Positions 1 through 8,202 of a stretch of DNA of 64,000 nucleotides are shown piece by piece. Source of the stretch: Ruminococcus flavefaciens ATCC 19208 (GTDB taxonomy: Bacteria; Bacillota; Clostridia; Oscillospirales; Ruminococcaceae). The stretch covers positions 128,652 to 192,651 of the forward strand of contig NZ_KI912489.1 of NCBI RefSeq assembly GCF_000518765.1, given 5' to 3'. The stretch's first letter is position 1, and each line of letters opens with the position of its first letter. The notes below the pieces were generated by a model. The model made no database searches. It was not told the DNA's origin and was given only the letters and a program-made list of their open reading frames with translations. Both the position numbers and the translations under genes were made by a program.

Positions 1-1076
1 GGAATACCTTTTATATCGAGGTCGAATATGACACGACCTGTCTCGGTCATCATGAGTCTGCCATATTCCGCGTTGACGGGCTTACAGGCAATAAGGAGGA
101 GGTATTCCGCCATTCAGACCCCGAAAACAGCCTTATTATCTGGCAGCTTTACAGTATAAACGGCGTACTTTACGTGCTCACAAGGGAGAAAGGTCTTTAC
201 TATCTTGACGAGGAAAAGAAAGAGCTTGTAAACATTCTTGAGGCTGAGGAAAGCCAGAAATACAGCGCATATGTTATGGGCAATTCCGCAGGCAGGCTGC
301 TGGTAAGGGAGTCCATAAACCATACAGAGGACGTTCCAAAAGATTACAAAACTGAAAGCGGACAGTATACTTATTCAGATGATGGCGAGAATTATTATAT
401 AATAACAGGCAGTGATGTCAAAGTAAAGGAATACGATTTCGGCAGCAAGACATGGAAAGAACTATATTCCGCATTTGCGGATTATGATCCGAATGTATAT
501 GGTTCAATTTCAGCCAGCAAGGAATGTCCGTTTATCTACGGCGAGCTTTTCGCATGGAAGGAAAAGCCCGAAAACTCCCGTAAATATGACGTATGTACCG
601 AGAGCTATAAGGTCTCCACAGGACTTACGGGCTGTGATATACTCTATGCAAGCGATAAAAAGCTTGTTTTAAGACAGGGCAGCAAAGCGTCAAGCTCAGA
701 AACTTCATTTGTCCATGTGTTCGACCTTGAAAGCTCCACACATTATATAATCGACTACAGCGGTCTTGGCGCAGACAACTGCAAGTATGCAAAGGACGGT
801 ATAGTTGTATATCCCTCAGTCGGTTCAGGCAAGGTATATTACATCATGCCCGAAATAGGACTTACCTTTGACCTTGCCTCATTTGACTCGACATATGATG
901 AATATGCATTGGATATGTGGCTGTCCCTTTATGACAGCTATGATAACAGCCTTTGGTTCGATATCAACATCAAAAAGGACGAGCGTGAAGTCACGGAAGA
1001 ACCGGGCGTTATATATAAAGAATACGATTACGATCAGGTAAAAGTATGGTTCACACAGGAGGAAAAAAATGAATAA
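1..1076 (+). CDS. Beta-propeller-like lipoprotein paralogue, 5' end outside window
   Basis: The reading frame is open from the left edge (first full codon at position 3) to the TAA at 1074-1076, so the start and any signal peptide lie outside the window. The GTG at 174 is only an internal codon. The protein is rich in Tyr, Asp and Ser. Its C-terminal half matches the next two genes in layout: 'FDLESSTHYIIDYSGLG' here corresponds to 'YDLEKMEHYILDVTGMG' there, followed by an 'MPEIGL' segment. Family function is unknown; the pattern of short Tyr/Gly-rich strands resembles extracellular beta-propellers of the DUF5050 kind, which is inference. The stop overlaps the next ATG (1069) by 8 bp, so the two are translationally coupled. 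Confidence 0.75.
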   Translation, partial: NTFYIEVEYDTTCLGHHESAIFRVDGLTGNKEEVFRHSDPENSLIIWQLYSINGVLYVLTREKGLYYLDEEKKELVNILEAEESQKYSAYVMGNSAGRLLVRESINHTEDVPKDYKTESGQYTYSDDGENYYIITGSDVKVKEYDFGSKTWKELYSAFADYDPNVYGSISASKECPFIYGELFAWKEKPENSRKYDVCTESYKVSTGLTGCDILYASDKKLVLRQGSKASSSETSFVHVFDLESSTHYIIDYSGLGADNCKYAKDGIVVYPSVGSGKVYYIMPEIGLTFDLASFDSTYDEYALDMWLSLYDSYDNSLWFDINIKKDEREVTEEPGVIYKEYDYDQVKVWFTQEEKNE

Positions 1077-2388
1077 GCGGATAATTCTGGGTATAGCGGC
1101 AGTTCTTGCGCTATCGTCAGTGCTGACAGCCTGTGATGACAAGGAAAAGCCCGAGCCGAAGCCAAAGGATACCACAGTAAACGAAGACACAGGCGATACG
1201 CTCGTTACCGAGCCTGTTTACCGTGAGTACAGCGAAGAAGATTTCAAAACTATCACAGTAACGCTTAATTATCCCGATAAAGAGCCTCCTGTAGATGTCA
1301 GCAGCATTGACATAAGCGGACTTGACTTCGGCACAAAGCTGCCTGTATGCAATACTGAAGAGAATGCAAAGAACTATTATGAAGATATGTTCAGTTTAAG
1401 TCATATCGAATACAACTGGGAAAACCTTATAAATGAAGAAGCGGAAGGTATTGCAAGCAGCTGCTGTATGTATGACGGAAAGTGCTATATAGTTGTGGAA
1501 TATAAGAGCTTTCTGACGAGCAATTTTGATTTCTCACTGTTCTGCTATGATGAAAAAAGCGGTAAGAATGAAGAGGTATACAGCTGGTCGTCAAAGGATA
1601 TAAACGAGGATTACACAGATCAGCCGATGATATTTGACGATAAGCTTTTCTATGAGATCAGAAACAGCAGCGACAATAGTAATAAGGTTTTCGCCTATGA
1701 CCTTAACACAGGCGATGTAAAGACGGTATACGAGGAGAAAGAGTCTGATGTTTACGTATATTTCGATCATGACAGCATGGACTATCCTTGTTTGCAGCTT
1801 ATAAATAATGGCGGTGAGCAGATAGATTATCTGTACTATGACGAAACAGATGAAAGCTTTGTAGGTGATAAGACAAACGACATTAGCGGAAAGATAATTT
1901 CAACCAGATATTTCGGCGGAGTTCAGTATTATATCGTGAAGTCCGATGGCAAGCGCAAGCTTGACATGATATGCCAATATTACCATGTATCGCTGTCATA
2001 CACAGGGGGAACAATAATCTATGCCGATGATAAGAAATTCCTGATAAAAAACGAAGGCAGTATCCATATGTACGACCTTGAAAAAATGGAGCATTACATA
2101 CTTGACGTAACAGGCATGGGAACCGAGTGTACATACTGCAGCGGAATGTTGTTCACAGGCAACTGGTACGAAAAATATAAAATGCCTGTATATTGCATTA
2201 TTCCCGAGTTGGGCATTGCATATGCCATAACTGATGATGACTTATACTGCGGACTAAAGACCGCTGGCGATACTGTAACATTCAATTCATGCATTGAATA
2301 TAAGAAAGAATTAAAAGACGAAACGAGCGGCGGCATAGCATATAGTATGGACAAGATGTCCGAAGTATATACCGTCACAGCGAAATAG
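1069..2388 (+). CDS. Putative lipoprotein, beta-propeller-like, tandem paralogue
   Basis: 439 aa. A type II signal peptide is visible: basic MNKR, a hydrophobic stretch, then lipobox LTAC with the modified Cys at about residue 22, followed by a charged Asp/Lys/Pro-rich linker. The body consists of Tyr- and Asp-rich strands with repeated 'Y..D..SG' turns, suggesting a surface-anchored beta-propeller fold. The ATG at 1069 sits behind GGAGGAAAAAA, inside the end of the previous gene. The segment 'TLVTEPVYREYSEEDF' just after the linker is identical in the next gene, and the 3' block 'IHMYDLEKMEHYILDV' is also shared, so this is a recent tandem duplicate. Function is unknown; no catalytic motif was recognised. 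Confidence 0.85.
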   Translation: MNKRIILGIAAVLALSSVLTACDDKEKPEPKPKDTTVNEDTGDTLVTEPVYREYSEEDFKTITVTLNYPDKEPPVDVSSIDISGLDFGTKLPVCNTEENAKNYYEDMFSLSHIEYNWENLINEEAEGIASSCCMYDGKCYIVVEYKSFLTSNFDFSLFCYDEKSGKNEEVYSWSSKDINEDYTDQPMIFDDKLFYEIRNSSDNSNKVFAYDLNTGDVKTVYEEKESDVYVYFDHDSMDYPCLQLINNGGEQIDYLYYDETDESFVGDKTNDISGKIISTRYFGGVQYYIVKSDGKRKLDMICQYYHVSLSYTGGTIIYADDKKFLIKNEGSIHMYDLEKMEHYILDVTGMGTECTYCSGMLFTGNWYEKYKMPVYCIIPELGIAYAITDDDLYCGLKTAGDTVTFNSCIEYKKELKDETSGGIAYSMDKMSEVYTVTAK

Positions 2389-2393
2389 TATTA

Positions 2394-2455
2394 TAGGGGC
2401 GTATAGCACTGCATATAGCATTGCTGACTAAATCAAAGATTTGGAGCACTGCTTA
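2394..2455. repeat. Dispersed ~60-bp repeat, copy 1
   Basis: The block beginning TAGGGGC and containing GCATATAGCATTGC, AATCAAAGATTTGG and GCACTGCTTA recurs at 25671-25734 with only a handful of changes. It fills most of the 109-bp gap between two tandem lipoprotein genes. It contains small self-complementary parts (AAATC-AA-AGATTT type). It begins like the TGTAGGGG hairpins found elsewhere in the window but lacks their closing half. Confidence 0.7.
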
Positions 2456-2497
2456 ATTATCCGTCCGAATGATACGTAAAATAAAGGTGGCATCAGT

Positions 2498-3820
2498 ATG
2501 AAAAAGATAATTAGTATAATCGCAGCAGCCGCACTGACAGTAAGCTGTTTTTCGTGCAGTGATGATGAAAAGAAAAAGGAAGAGCCCAAGCCAACGGATA
2601 CGGCAGTCAATGAAGATACAGGCGATACACTCGTTACCGAGCCTGTTTACCGTGAGTACAGCGAAGAAGATTTCAGGACGGTGGAGGTATCCCTTACAAA
2701 TTACGACAAAGAGCCGCCCGTAGATATCAGTTTTGTGGATATAAGCGGACTTGATTTCGGCGAAAAAGTCCCCATATGCAATAAAGCGGAGAATGTTCAG
2801 GGCTATTACAGCAGCGGATACAGTATGCTGGAAGACGATGAGGAACACGATTGGTTCTCATATACGGATAATGCAGAAAAAGGCGTGGCGACTAATTGCT
2901 GTACATATGATGGCAAATTCTATATAGTCGTTGAGTATAAGCCAATTTTTCACGGAAGATATGATTTTTCTCTTTTCAGATATGATGAAAGCAGCGGTAA
3001 AACCGAGGAGTTATACAGCTGGTCGTCAAGTGATATAAACGACAGTTACGTTGAAACACCTGTTTTGGCAAACGGAAAAATGTTCTATGCGGTATTTGAT
3101 CTCGAAGATTATAGTGAAACGGCGTATTCCTATGATCTTATTTCAGGCGATGTAAAGATCATTTACGAAAACAGCGGCTCTGACGAAGTTGCAAGGGTAT
3201 GTTATGACAACATTGGCTGTCCTTCGATGATCGTGTACAGTAAAGAAGACTATATTAAGGATACAATGCGTTATGATGCAGACACAGAAAGCTTTATCAG
3301 CGTTAAGGCTGATGATATGGGCGGCGATGTAGTCACAAGCAATGTTTTCAGCGGAGTACCCTTTTATCTTGTAAAGCCCGATGATACGGCCTATCTTGAT
3401 ATGGTAAGTGAGTATTACCGCGTGTCACTTTCATATCCCGGCGGAGTTATAATTTACGGTGACGATAAGATGTTTATTGTCAAGAATTATACGCTTATCC
3501 ATATGTATGACCTGGAAAAAATGGAGCATTACATACTTGATGTGCATGATATGGGCGATATTGCAGTCTACAGCGGAGGATTTTTGTTCCTCGGCAGTAT
3601 GTACAGAGATCACAAAATACCTTTTTACTGTATAAAACCTGAGTTCGGTATCGTATACACCATAGCTGAGGGCATTGATTGCAACAGAATATCGGTAGTT
3701 GACGATAAAGTCGTATTCAATTCTCTGATAGACGAGATAAAAGATATAGAGTTAAAAAGCAGCTATGTATCCTATGGCTCAAATAAAATAGAAAAGGCAT
3801 ACGCTGTAACCATAAAATAA
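2498..3820 (+). CDS. Putative lipoprotein, beta-propeller-like, tandem paralogue
   Basis: 440 aa. The signal peptide ends in a lipobox-like FSC at about residue 20, followed by a Lys/Glu/Pro linker as in the preceding gene. It is collinear with the 1069-2388 product over its whole length: shared 'NEDTGDTLVTEPVYREYSEEDF' split at the linker, 'SLFRYDESSGK', 'YSWSS.DIN', 'IHMYDLEKMEHYILDV'. The DNA around the shared N-terminal block is nearly identical between the two, more so than the rest. That suggests recent duplication or gene conversion. It ends just before a strong terminator, closing the three-gene unit. Role unknown, probably cell-surface. Confidence 0.85.
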   Translation: MKKIISIIAAAALTVSCFSCSDDEKKKEEPKPTDTAVNEDTGDTLVTEPVYREYSEEDFRTVEVSLTNYDKEPPVDISFVDISGLDFGEKVPICNKAENVQGYYSSGYSMLEDDEEHDWFSYTDNAEKGVATNCCTYDGKFYIVVEYKPIFHGRYDFSLFRYDESSGKTEELYSWSSSDINDSYVETPVLANGKMFYAVFDLEDYSETAYSYDLISGDVKIIYENSGSDEVARVCYDNIGCPSMIVYSKEDYIKDTMRYDADTESFISVKADDMGGDVVTSNVFSGVPFYLVKPDDTAYLDMVSEYYRVSLSYPGGVIIYGDDKMFIVKNYTLIHMYDLEKMEHYILDVHDMGDIAVYSGGFLFLGSMYRDHKIPFYCIKPEFGIVYTIAEGIDCNRISVVDDKVVFNSLIDEIKDIELKSSYVSYGSNKIEKAYAVTIK

Positions 3821-3835
3821 CGTAATGAAATGAAC

Positions 3836-3867
3836 AAGCCCCGATGCAAAGCATCGGGGCTTAACAG
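3836..3867 (+). terminator. Rho-independent terminator
   Basis: A 12-bp perfect stem (AAGCCCCGATGC / GCATCGGGGCTT) with an AAA loop lies 15 bp after the stop of the third lipoprotein gene. The downstream T-run is weak (AACAGTCTTATTT). Confidence 0.85.
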
Positions 3868-3909
3868 TCTTATTTAATGCGGACTCAGTAAACGACATGA
3901 AAAAAGGAC

Positions 3910-3938
3910 TTTACATTTTTATCATTGTGCGGTATAAT
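3910..3938 (+). promoter_or_regulatory. Sigma-A-type promoter for the GKWE lipoprotein cluster
   Basis: TTTACA, 17 bp, TATAAT, located 27 bp upstream of the ATG at 3965. The RBS is AAGGGAGA. Confidence 0.8.
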
Positions 3939-3964
3939 ACCATTATAGTGAAGGGAGAAATATT

Positions 3965-4420
3965 ATGAAAAAAATTTTCTGCGGTCTTTCTGCCGCAGCT
4001 TTGATACTTTGCTGTATTGCTTCATGCGGTAGCCATACAGTATCAAATGACGGCGTAACGGTTTCCGCTGTTTCTGTCAACAACAGGTCTGCTGTTGATA
4101 TCGCAAAAGAAATAACAGGAAAATGGGAAACTACCATAGAGCTTCTCAACGATGAAGAGGTAAAGCCTGTTTACAGACGCTATGAATTCCTTGAGGACGG
4201 CAGCGGTACTTATTATGAGCCTGACGGCAATTCCCAGCAGGTAAGCTGGTCGGTGACCTCTGACGGCGGAATGAAGCTCGTCTATGATGATGAAGGCGAA
4301 AAATTTGAATTATACGATTTTATAGGCTGCGATATGGTAACAACGCTGGATACGCCAAACGGAAAAAACGAGCTCCACATCGCAAAAGTCCCCGTATTCA
4401 CAATAGATGAAAAGAAATAA
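3965..4420 (+). CDS. Small 'GKWE' lipoprotein
   Basis: 151 aa. N-terminal signal peptide with lipobox IASC (Cys at about residue 21). The mature part opens with 'ITGKWETTIELL', followed by alternating short beta strands and Asp/Gly turns. This looks like a small beta-barrel or lipocalin-like fold (inference). The same 'GKWE' opening occurs in the next two genes, which lie 12 bp apart on the same strand, so the three form one operon from the promoter at 3910. Uncharacterised family; no enzymatic motif seen. Confidence 0.85.
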   Translation: MKKIFCGLSAAALILCCIASCGSHTVSNDGVTVSAVSVNNRSAVDIAKEITGKWETTIELLNDEEVKPVYRRYEFLEDGSGTYYEPDGNSQQVSWSVTSDGGMKLVYDDEGEKFELYDFIGCDMVTTLDTPNGKNELHIAKVPVFTIDEKK

Positions 4421-4432
4421 AGGAGGCTAAAT

Positions 4433-4915
4433 ATGAAAAGAATGATGACCTTTGTTCTGTCGGCTGTCATGCTTCTTTTATGCTCAGTAAGCTGCGGAGA
4501 AAAGTACGATCCTAAGTACTGCGGCAAATGGGAAGCCGATTATATGTATGTTGACGGCGAAAAAACAACGGATATGCTGGGTATGCCTCTCTCTGCACTG
4601 TTCAGATATGAAATAAAGGACGGAGGCAAGGCAAACTGGGTATCAGCTATAGACAACGATGTAATACAGTACGGAAAAAATACTGACATAACATGGAAAG
4701 AAACAGAGCCAAACATAATACAGCTCAGAGTTGTAGACCTTGAAGGAAAAGAAGCTGATCAGACCATGAACCTGCATTACCGCGACGGCTTGCTTGCTAT
4801 CGAGGAGGACGGAACTGCTATATACCTGAAAAAAGTTGACGAATTCACACCAATCGACACAGACGCACTCAACGCTGCCGCAAGTGCTATACAGAACTTC
4901 GGCATTAATCAGTAA
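4433..4915 (+). CDS. Small 'GKWE' lipoprotein
   Basis: 160 aa, preceded by AAGGAGG. Type II signal peptide ending VSC (Cys about residue 21). The mature domain begins 'YCGKWEADYMYVDGEKT' and continues 'MPLSALFRYEI', which aligns with 'FPLSAVAQLEV' in the next gene. It ends in 'AIYLKKVDEFTPID', equivalent to 'EIFLMPVSEF' next door. A single copy of the domain. Predicted exported and lipid-anchored. Function unknown. Confidence 0.85.
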   Translation: MKRMMTFVLSAVMLLLCSVSCGEKYDPKYCGKWEADYMYVDGEKTTDMLGMPLSALFRYEIKDGGKANWVSAIDNDVIQYGKNTDITWKETEPNIIQLRVVDLEGKEADQTMNLHYRDGLLAIEEDGTAIYLKKVDEFTPIDTDALNAAASAIQNFGINQ

Positions 4916-4927
4916 TAAGGAGCAGAT

Positions 4928-5839
4928 ATGAAAAAAATCATTTGTTTTTGTCTTGCAGCCGCTATGTTTTCAGGCTGTATATCCGGCTGCAGCAGCAAAA
5001 AGAAGAAAAACACTTCCGGAAGCGGAACTACAGAAAGCAGCACAGCAGCTGAAATAACTACCGCTTCGGATAATTCCGCAAAGCCCTTCCTCGGCAAATG
5101 GGAATCATACAAAGCAACTGTATTCGGTGAGACATATGAGACTGAATACGCAGGATTTCCTCTCAGCGCCGTAGCTCAGCTGGAAGTTTACGACGATCTT
5201 ACGGCTGATATGATAATTTCCCTAAATCCCCGCGGAAAAGCAAGGACTTATGATTACACATGGGAAATCACCGAAGATGACGAGCTTTGGCTGAAAAGTC
5301 CCGATGACGGCTATTTCTGCCGCATAGAACAGGGACAGATGATAATGAGATATGCCGATGACGACGGTACTGAGATATTCCTCATGCCTGTAAGCGAGTT
5401 TACAAATAACGAGACTCCTACGGAAGCAGGTCTGAGTAATTCCGATTACAAGGATTTCATGGGCAAATGGGAAGCAGCAGAGGTAAAGACCGACGGCGAG
5501 ACCTACACGGAAAAGCTTGGCGAATATCCGATAAATGTGGCTTTCCGCCTTGAGCTCTTCGATGACAATACTTCTGTAATGTCTATAATAGGCGACCCTA
5601 TCTCATATGAATGGTCTCCCGATAAAAAGGGTGAGATGTATATGTGGAGCGATTATGAGGGCTTCAGCATAAAACTTGAAAACGATACCCTTATCGTTGA
5701 CGACGAGGCAAATCTCAGAGTCAAATTCAAAAAGGTCGATAAATTCGAGGATTTTGACTTCTCATCAGTGGCTGACCAGATACCAGAAGAGGATATTATC
5801 CTCAATCCCGAAGAGGAAGAAGAAACCACAACAGAATAA
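4928..5839 (+). CDS. Lipoprotein with two 'GKWE' domains
   Basis: 303 aa. Signal peptide with lipobox ISGC (Cys about residue 21), a Lys/Ser/Thr linker, then two copies of the domain seen singly in the previous two genes. The first starts near residue 56 with 'FLGKWESYKATVFGETYE' and the second near residue 178 with 'FMGKWEAAEVKTDGETYT'. Each ends in a '(V)(S/D).F' segment before an acidic C-terminal tail rich in Glu/Thr. The cluster therefore shows one-, one- and two-domain versions of the same module in an operon. A strong terminator follows at once. Function unknown. Confidence 0.85.
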   Translation: MKKIICFCLAAAMFSGCISGCSSKKKKNTSGSGTTESSTAAEITTASDNSAKPFLGKWESYKATVFGETYETEYAGFPLSAVAQLEVYDDLTADMIISLNPRGKARTYDYTWEITEDDELWLKSPDDGYFCRIEQGQMIMRYADDDGTEIFLMPVSEFTNNETPTEAGLSNSDYKDFMGKWEAAEVKTDGETYTEKLGEYPINVAFRLELFDDNTSVMSIIGDPISYEWSPDKKGEMYMWSDYEGFSIKLENDTLIVDDEANLRVKFKKVDKFEDFDFSSVADQIPEEDIILNPEEEEETTTE

Positions 5840-5843
5840 TATC

Positions 5844-5877
5844 AAAGACGATGCTTTAACGTGCATCGTCTTTTTTT
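5844..5877 (+). terminator. Rho-independent terminator
   Basis: GACGATGC / GCATCGTC stem flanked by AAA and seven T residues, just after the third GKWE gene. Confidence 0.9.
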
Positions 5878-5927
5878 GCATCAACATAGATAAGTTTTAT
5901 AAATTCATTCAACTTTGTTATATGAAA

Positions 5928-5998
5928 CAAGTGACATTTGTCACTTGTAAAATGACAAACGACATCTTTTCAAGCTCATGTGAACGTGATATAATCAC
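5928..5998 (+). promoter_or_regulatory. Candidate promoter and operator palindromes for the caspase-PLAT gene
   Basis: A perfect 20-bp palindrome, CAAGTGACATTTGTCACTTG, lies at 5928-5947. Downstream is TTTTCA (5967), 17 bp, TATAAT (5990-5995). A second inverted repeat, GTGAT-ATA-ATCAC (5986-5998), overlaps the -10 box. The GTGA half-site shared by both palindromes suggests regulator binding. No regulator gene adjoins, so this is inference. Confidence 0.55.
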
Positions 5999-6088
5999 AT
6001 CATAACACAAATGGAAAACAGTTCAGTGCACGGAACTCGATCATGACATCTTATTTATTATTTTTTATTTATTAAGGAGGAATATACT

Positions 6089-7960
6089 ATGCCAGGTTTT
6101 TATTTTGGAATAGGAGCTTCGACAAATGCTAAGGAGAATGAGAAAAATAAGATACCGGGTCCGCTTTTTGGATTACTCGCTACATCAAGAGTTACGGAGA
6201 ACTATGGATTGATAATCACTGCTTCAAGTTCTGATGCTCCATCAGAAGAAGTAACAAGAAGAACAGCCAACAGAAATCATGTCGCAGAAATGTTCAAGAG
6301 AAACAAGATCACCCCGTCATTTGCAGTGAACTATACCTACTCTCAATTGAAATCTGCTGTTGAAACTCTTGCAGGCAAAGCAAAGTCCAACAACACAAGC
6401 TATATCTACATAAACTGTCACGGAAACCCGGACGGTCTTGCAATCTTTCTCAACGGAAAAGAAACAGGTCATTTATCATATTCTGAACTGAAAACATGGT
6501 TAGATAAGATTCCCGGAAAAAGGGTATTGATGATAGAATCGTGTCATTCAGGAGCAGCAATTCAAAATCCGTATGCAGGAACTACTGTTTTTAAAGCTCC
6601 TAATTATTATGTTATAGCAGCCTGCCACCCTGAAAGCTCGGCATGGGGAGGAGAAAACGGAGGTATTATTACAAATGACTGGTGCAAAGGCGCAGGCTAT
6701 GATTATCGTTATCCCAATTCTAAAAACAGACCTGCTGATACAAATAATGACGGATATGTGTCTGTGACCGATCTTTGTGATTATACCGAAAGAAAATACA
6801 ATAGTATCGAATACCAGAATGATATGTGTTATCCCGAAAAATCATATTTTCCTGTTTTCGGTGATACTGCCATCAATGCAAATTTAAATTATTACATAGT
6901 TGAGATCAGAACAGCAGATGAAAAAGACGCAGGTACTGATGCGGATATTTCGATCAATATTCACGGTGATAAGGACGAAACAGGATTTATCTCACTTGAT
7001 ACGGTAAACCATGATGATTTTGAAAGAGGCTCGACAAAATCCTATCTCATCAGTACATTCAAAGATATCGGTACGATACAGAGCTTTACAATAAAAAGCG
7101 ATAACAAAGGAAAAGATCCCGGATTTAAATTAGAGCGCGTCAAAATAACAGATGCAACAAATAACAAGGTATATCCTGCAATATCCTGCAATCAGTGGCT
7201 GCAGTCGGGACATCTGTCTCATCAGTTTTTCTTGAATATGAGCAGTCACAGGTATTATATAACGCTGACAATGAGCGATGTGGACGGAGCAGGAACAGAT
7301 GCAGATATCAATGTAATGCTTCATGGTTCAAAAGGAAACAGTTCATACTATTCTCTTGATACTGAGAACTATGATGATTTTGAAAGAGGAACTACCAAAC
7401 AATATGAGATCGCTGTAAATAAAGATATCGGAATTCTACAGGCTATCACCGTAAAATCTGATAATTCAGGTAAAGATCCTGCGATGAGTTTTAAACAGAT
7501 AGTTGTCAAAGATGTATCGAATAAAAAGGTATATTATGCTGAATACGGCGGCTGGCTCAATTCCTCAAAGCCATCTGTTAAGCTTACCCTGACCAATAAT
7601 AAATTTGTATATAATATAACTGCAAGAGTCGGCGATAAATCAGACGCAGGAACTAACGCAGATGTTGATATAAAGCTTTACGGTACAACAGGAGAAACTG
7701 ATTTTGTAAGATTTCCCGATGATCCTAACCGTGATGACTTTGAAAGAAACAGCGACAACAAGGTCGTTGTTTCAACAACGCGCGATATCGGTATACTTCG
7801 GGGTATCGGCATCAGACATAATAATGCGGGCAAAGGTCCTGCTCTCTATATTTCCACTGTTACAATAAAAGAACAGAATACAGGCAATACATACAGATGC
7901 TACCTTAATAGCTGGATCGAAGGTAAATACAAAGAGGTAAAAGGCATTATAGCTAACTGA
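6089..7960 (+). CDS. Caspase-like (clan CD) cysteine peptidase with three PLAT domains
   Basis: 623 aa, ATG behind TAAGGAGG. Residues about 30-260 look like a clan CD peptidase. A hydrophobic strand runs into 'YINCHG' (candidate His111) and a second into 'LMIESCHSG' (candidate Cys152), the expected His/Cys dyad. A Ca-binding-like loop 'DTNNDGYVSVTDL' follows at about 217-229. Then come three tandem PLAT/LH2 repeats at about 268-372, 388-491 and 506-611. Each has the hallmark 'AGT(D/N)AD(I/V)', 'DDFER', 'DIG.L/I' and a closing 'W(L/I)'. PLAT domains usually bind membranes or proteins. No signal peptide is evident, so it may act in the cytoplasm. Substrate unknown. The gene stands alone between two terminators. 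Confidence 0.85.
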   Translation: MPGFYFGIGASTNAKENEKNKIPGPLFGLLATSRVTENYGLIITASSSDAPSEEVTRRTANRNHVAEMFKRNKITPSFAVNYTYSQLKSAVETLAGKAKSNNTSYIYINCHGNPDGLAIFLNGKETGHLSYSELKTWLDKIPGKRVLMIESCHSGAAIQNPYAGTTVFKAPNYYVIAACHPESSAWGGENGGIITNDWCKGAGYDYRYPNSKNRPADTNNDGYVSVTDLCDYTERKYNSIEYQNDMCYPEKSYFPVFGDTAINANLNYYIVEIRTADEKDAGTDADISINIHGDKDETGFISLDTVNHDDFERGSTKSYLISTFKDIGTIQSFTIKSDNKGKDPGFKLERVKITDATNNKVYPAISCNQWLQSGHLSHQFFLNMSSHRYYITLTMSDVDGAGTDADINVMLHGSKGNSSYYSLDTENYDDFERGTTKQYEIAVNKDIGILQAITVKSDNSGKDPAMSFKQIVVKDVSNKKVYYAEYGGWLNSSKPSVKLTLTNNKFVYNITARVGDKSDAGTNADVDIKLYGTTGETDFVRFPDDPNRDDFERNSDNKVVVSTTRDIGILRGIGIRHNNAGKGPALYISTVTIKEQNTGNTYRCYLNSWIEGKYKEVKGIIAN

Positions 7961-7976
7961 TAAAAAATATTTTTAT

Positions 7977-8010
7977 ACAGGCAGGTACAAAAATTGTATC
8001 TGCCTGTTTT
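7977..8010 (+). terminator. Rho-independent terminator
   Basis: CAGGCAGGTAC / GTATCTGCCTG stem (one G-U) followed by TTTTATTATTTT, right after the caspase-PLAT gene. Confidence 0.85.
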
Positions 8011-8070
8011 ATTATTTTAGTACATTCGGAGTATTTCACCGTATAAGTGCATTTTATTCATGCATGATAT

Positions 8071-8099
8071 TTGACATTGGTTTTCCATAATGTTATAAT
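8071..8099 (+). promoter_or_regulatory. Consensus promoter for the 8203 lipoprotein
   Basis: TTGACA, exactly 17 bp, TATAAT, leaving an untranslated leader of about 100 nt before the ATG at 8203. Nothing else recognised in 8011-8202. Confidence 0.85.
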
Positions 8100-8202
8100 T
8101 ATGTGGTGTGTTGTTTTGTGATTGTCAGTCACTTATGCTGACACAAAATTTTTTATGGGTAATGAAGCAATGTCCCATATACAGAATTGAGAGATTTGAT
8201 AT

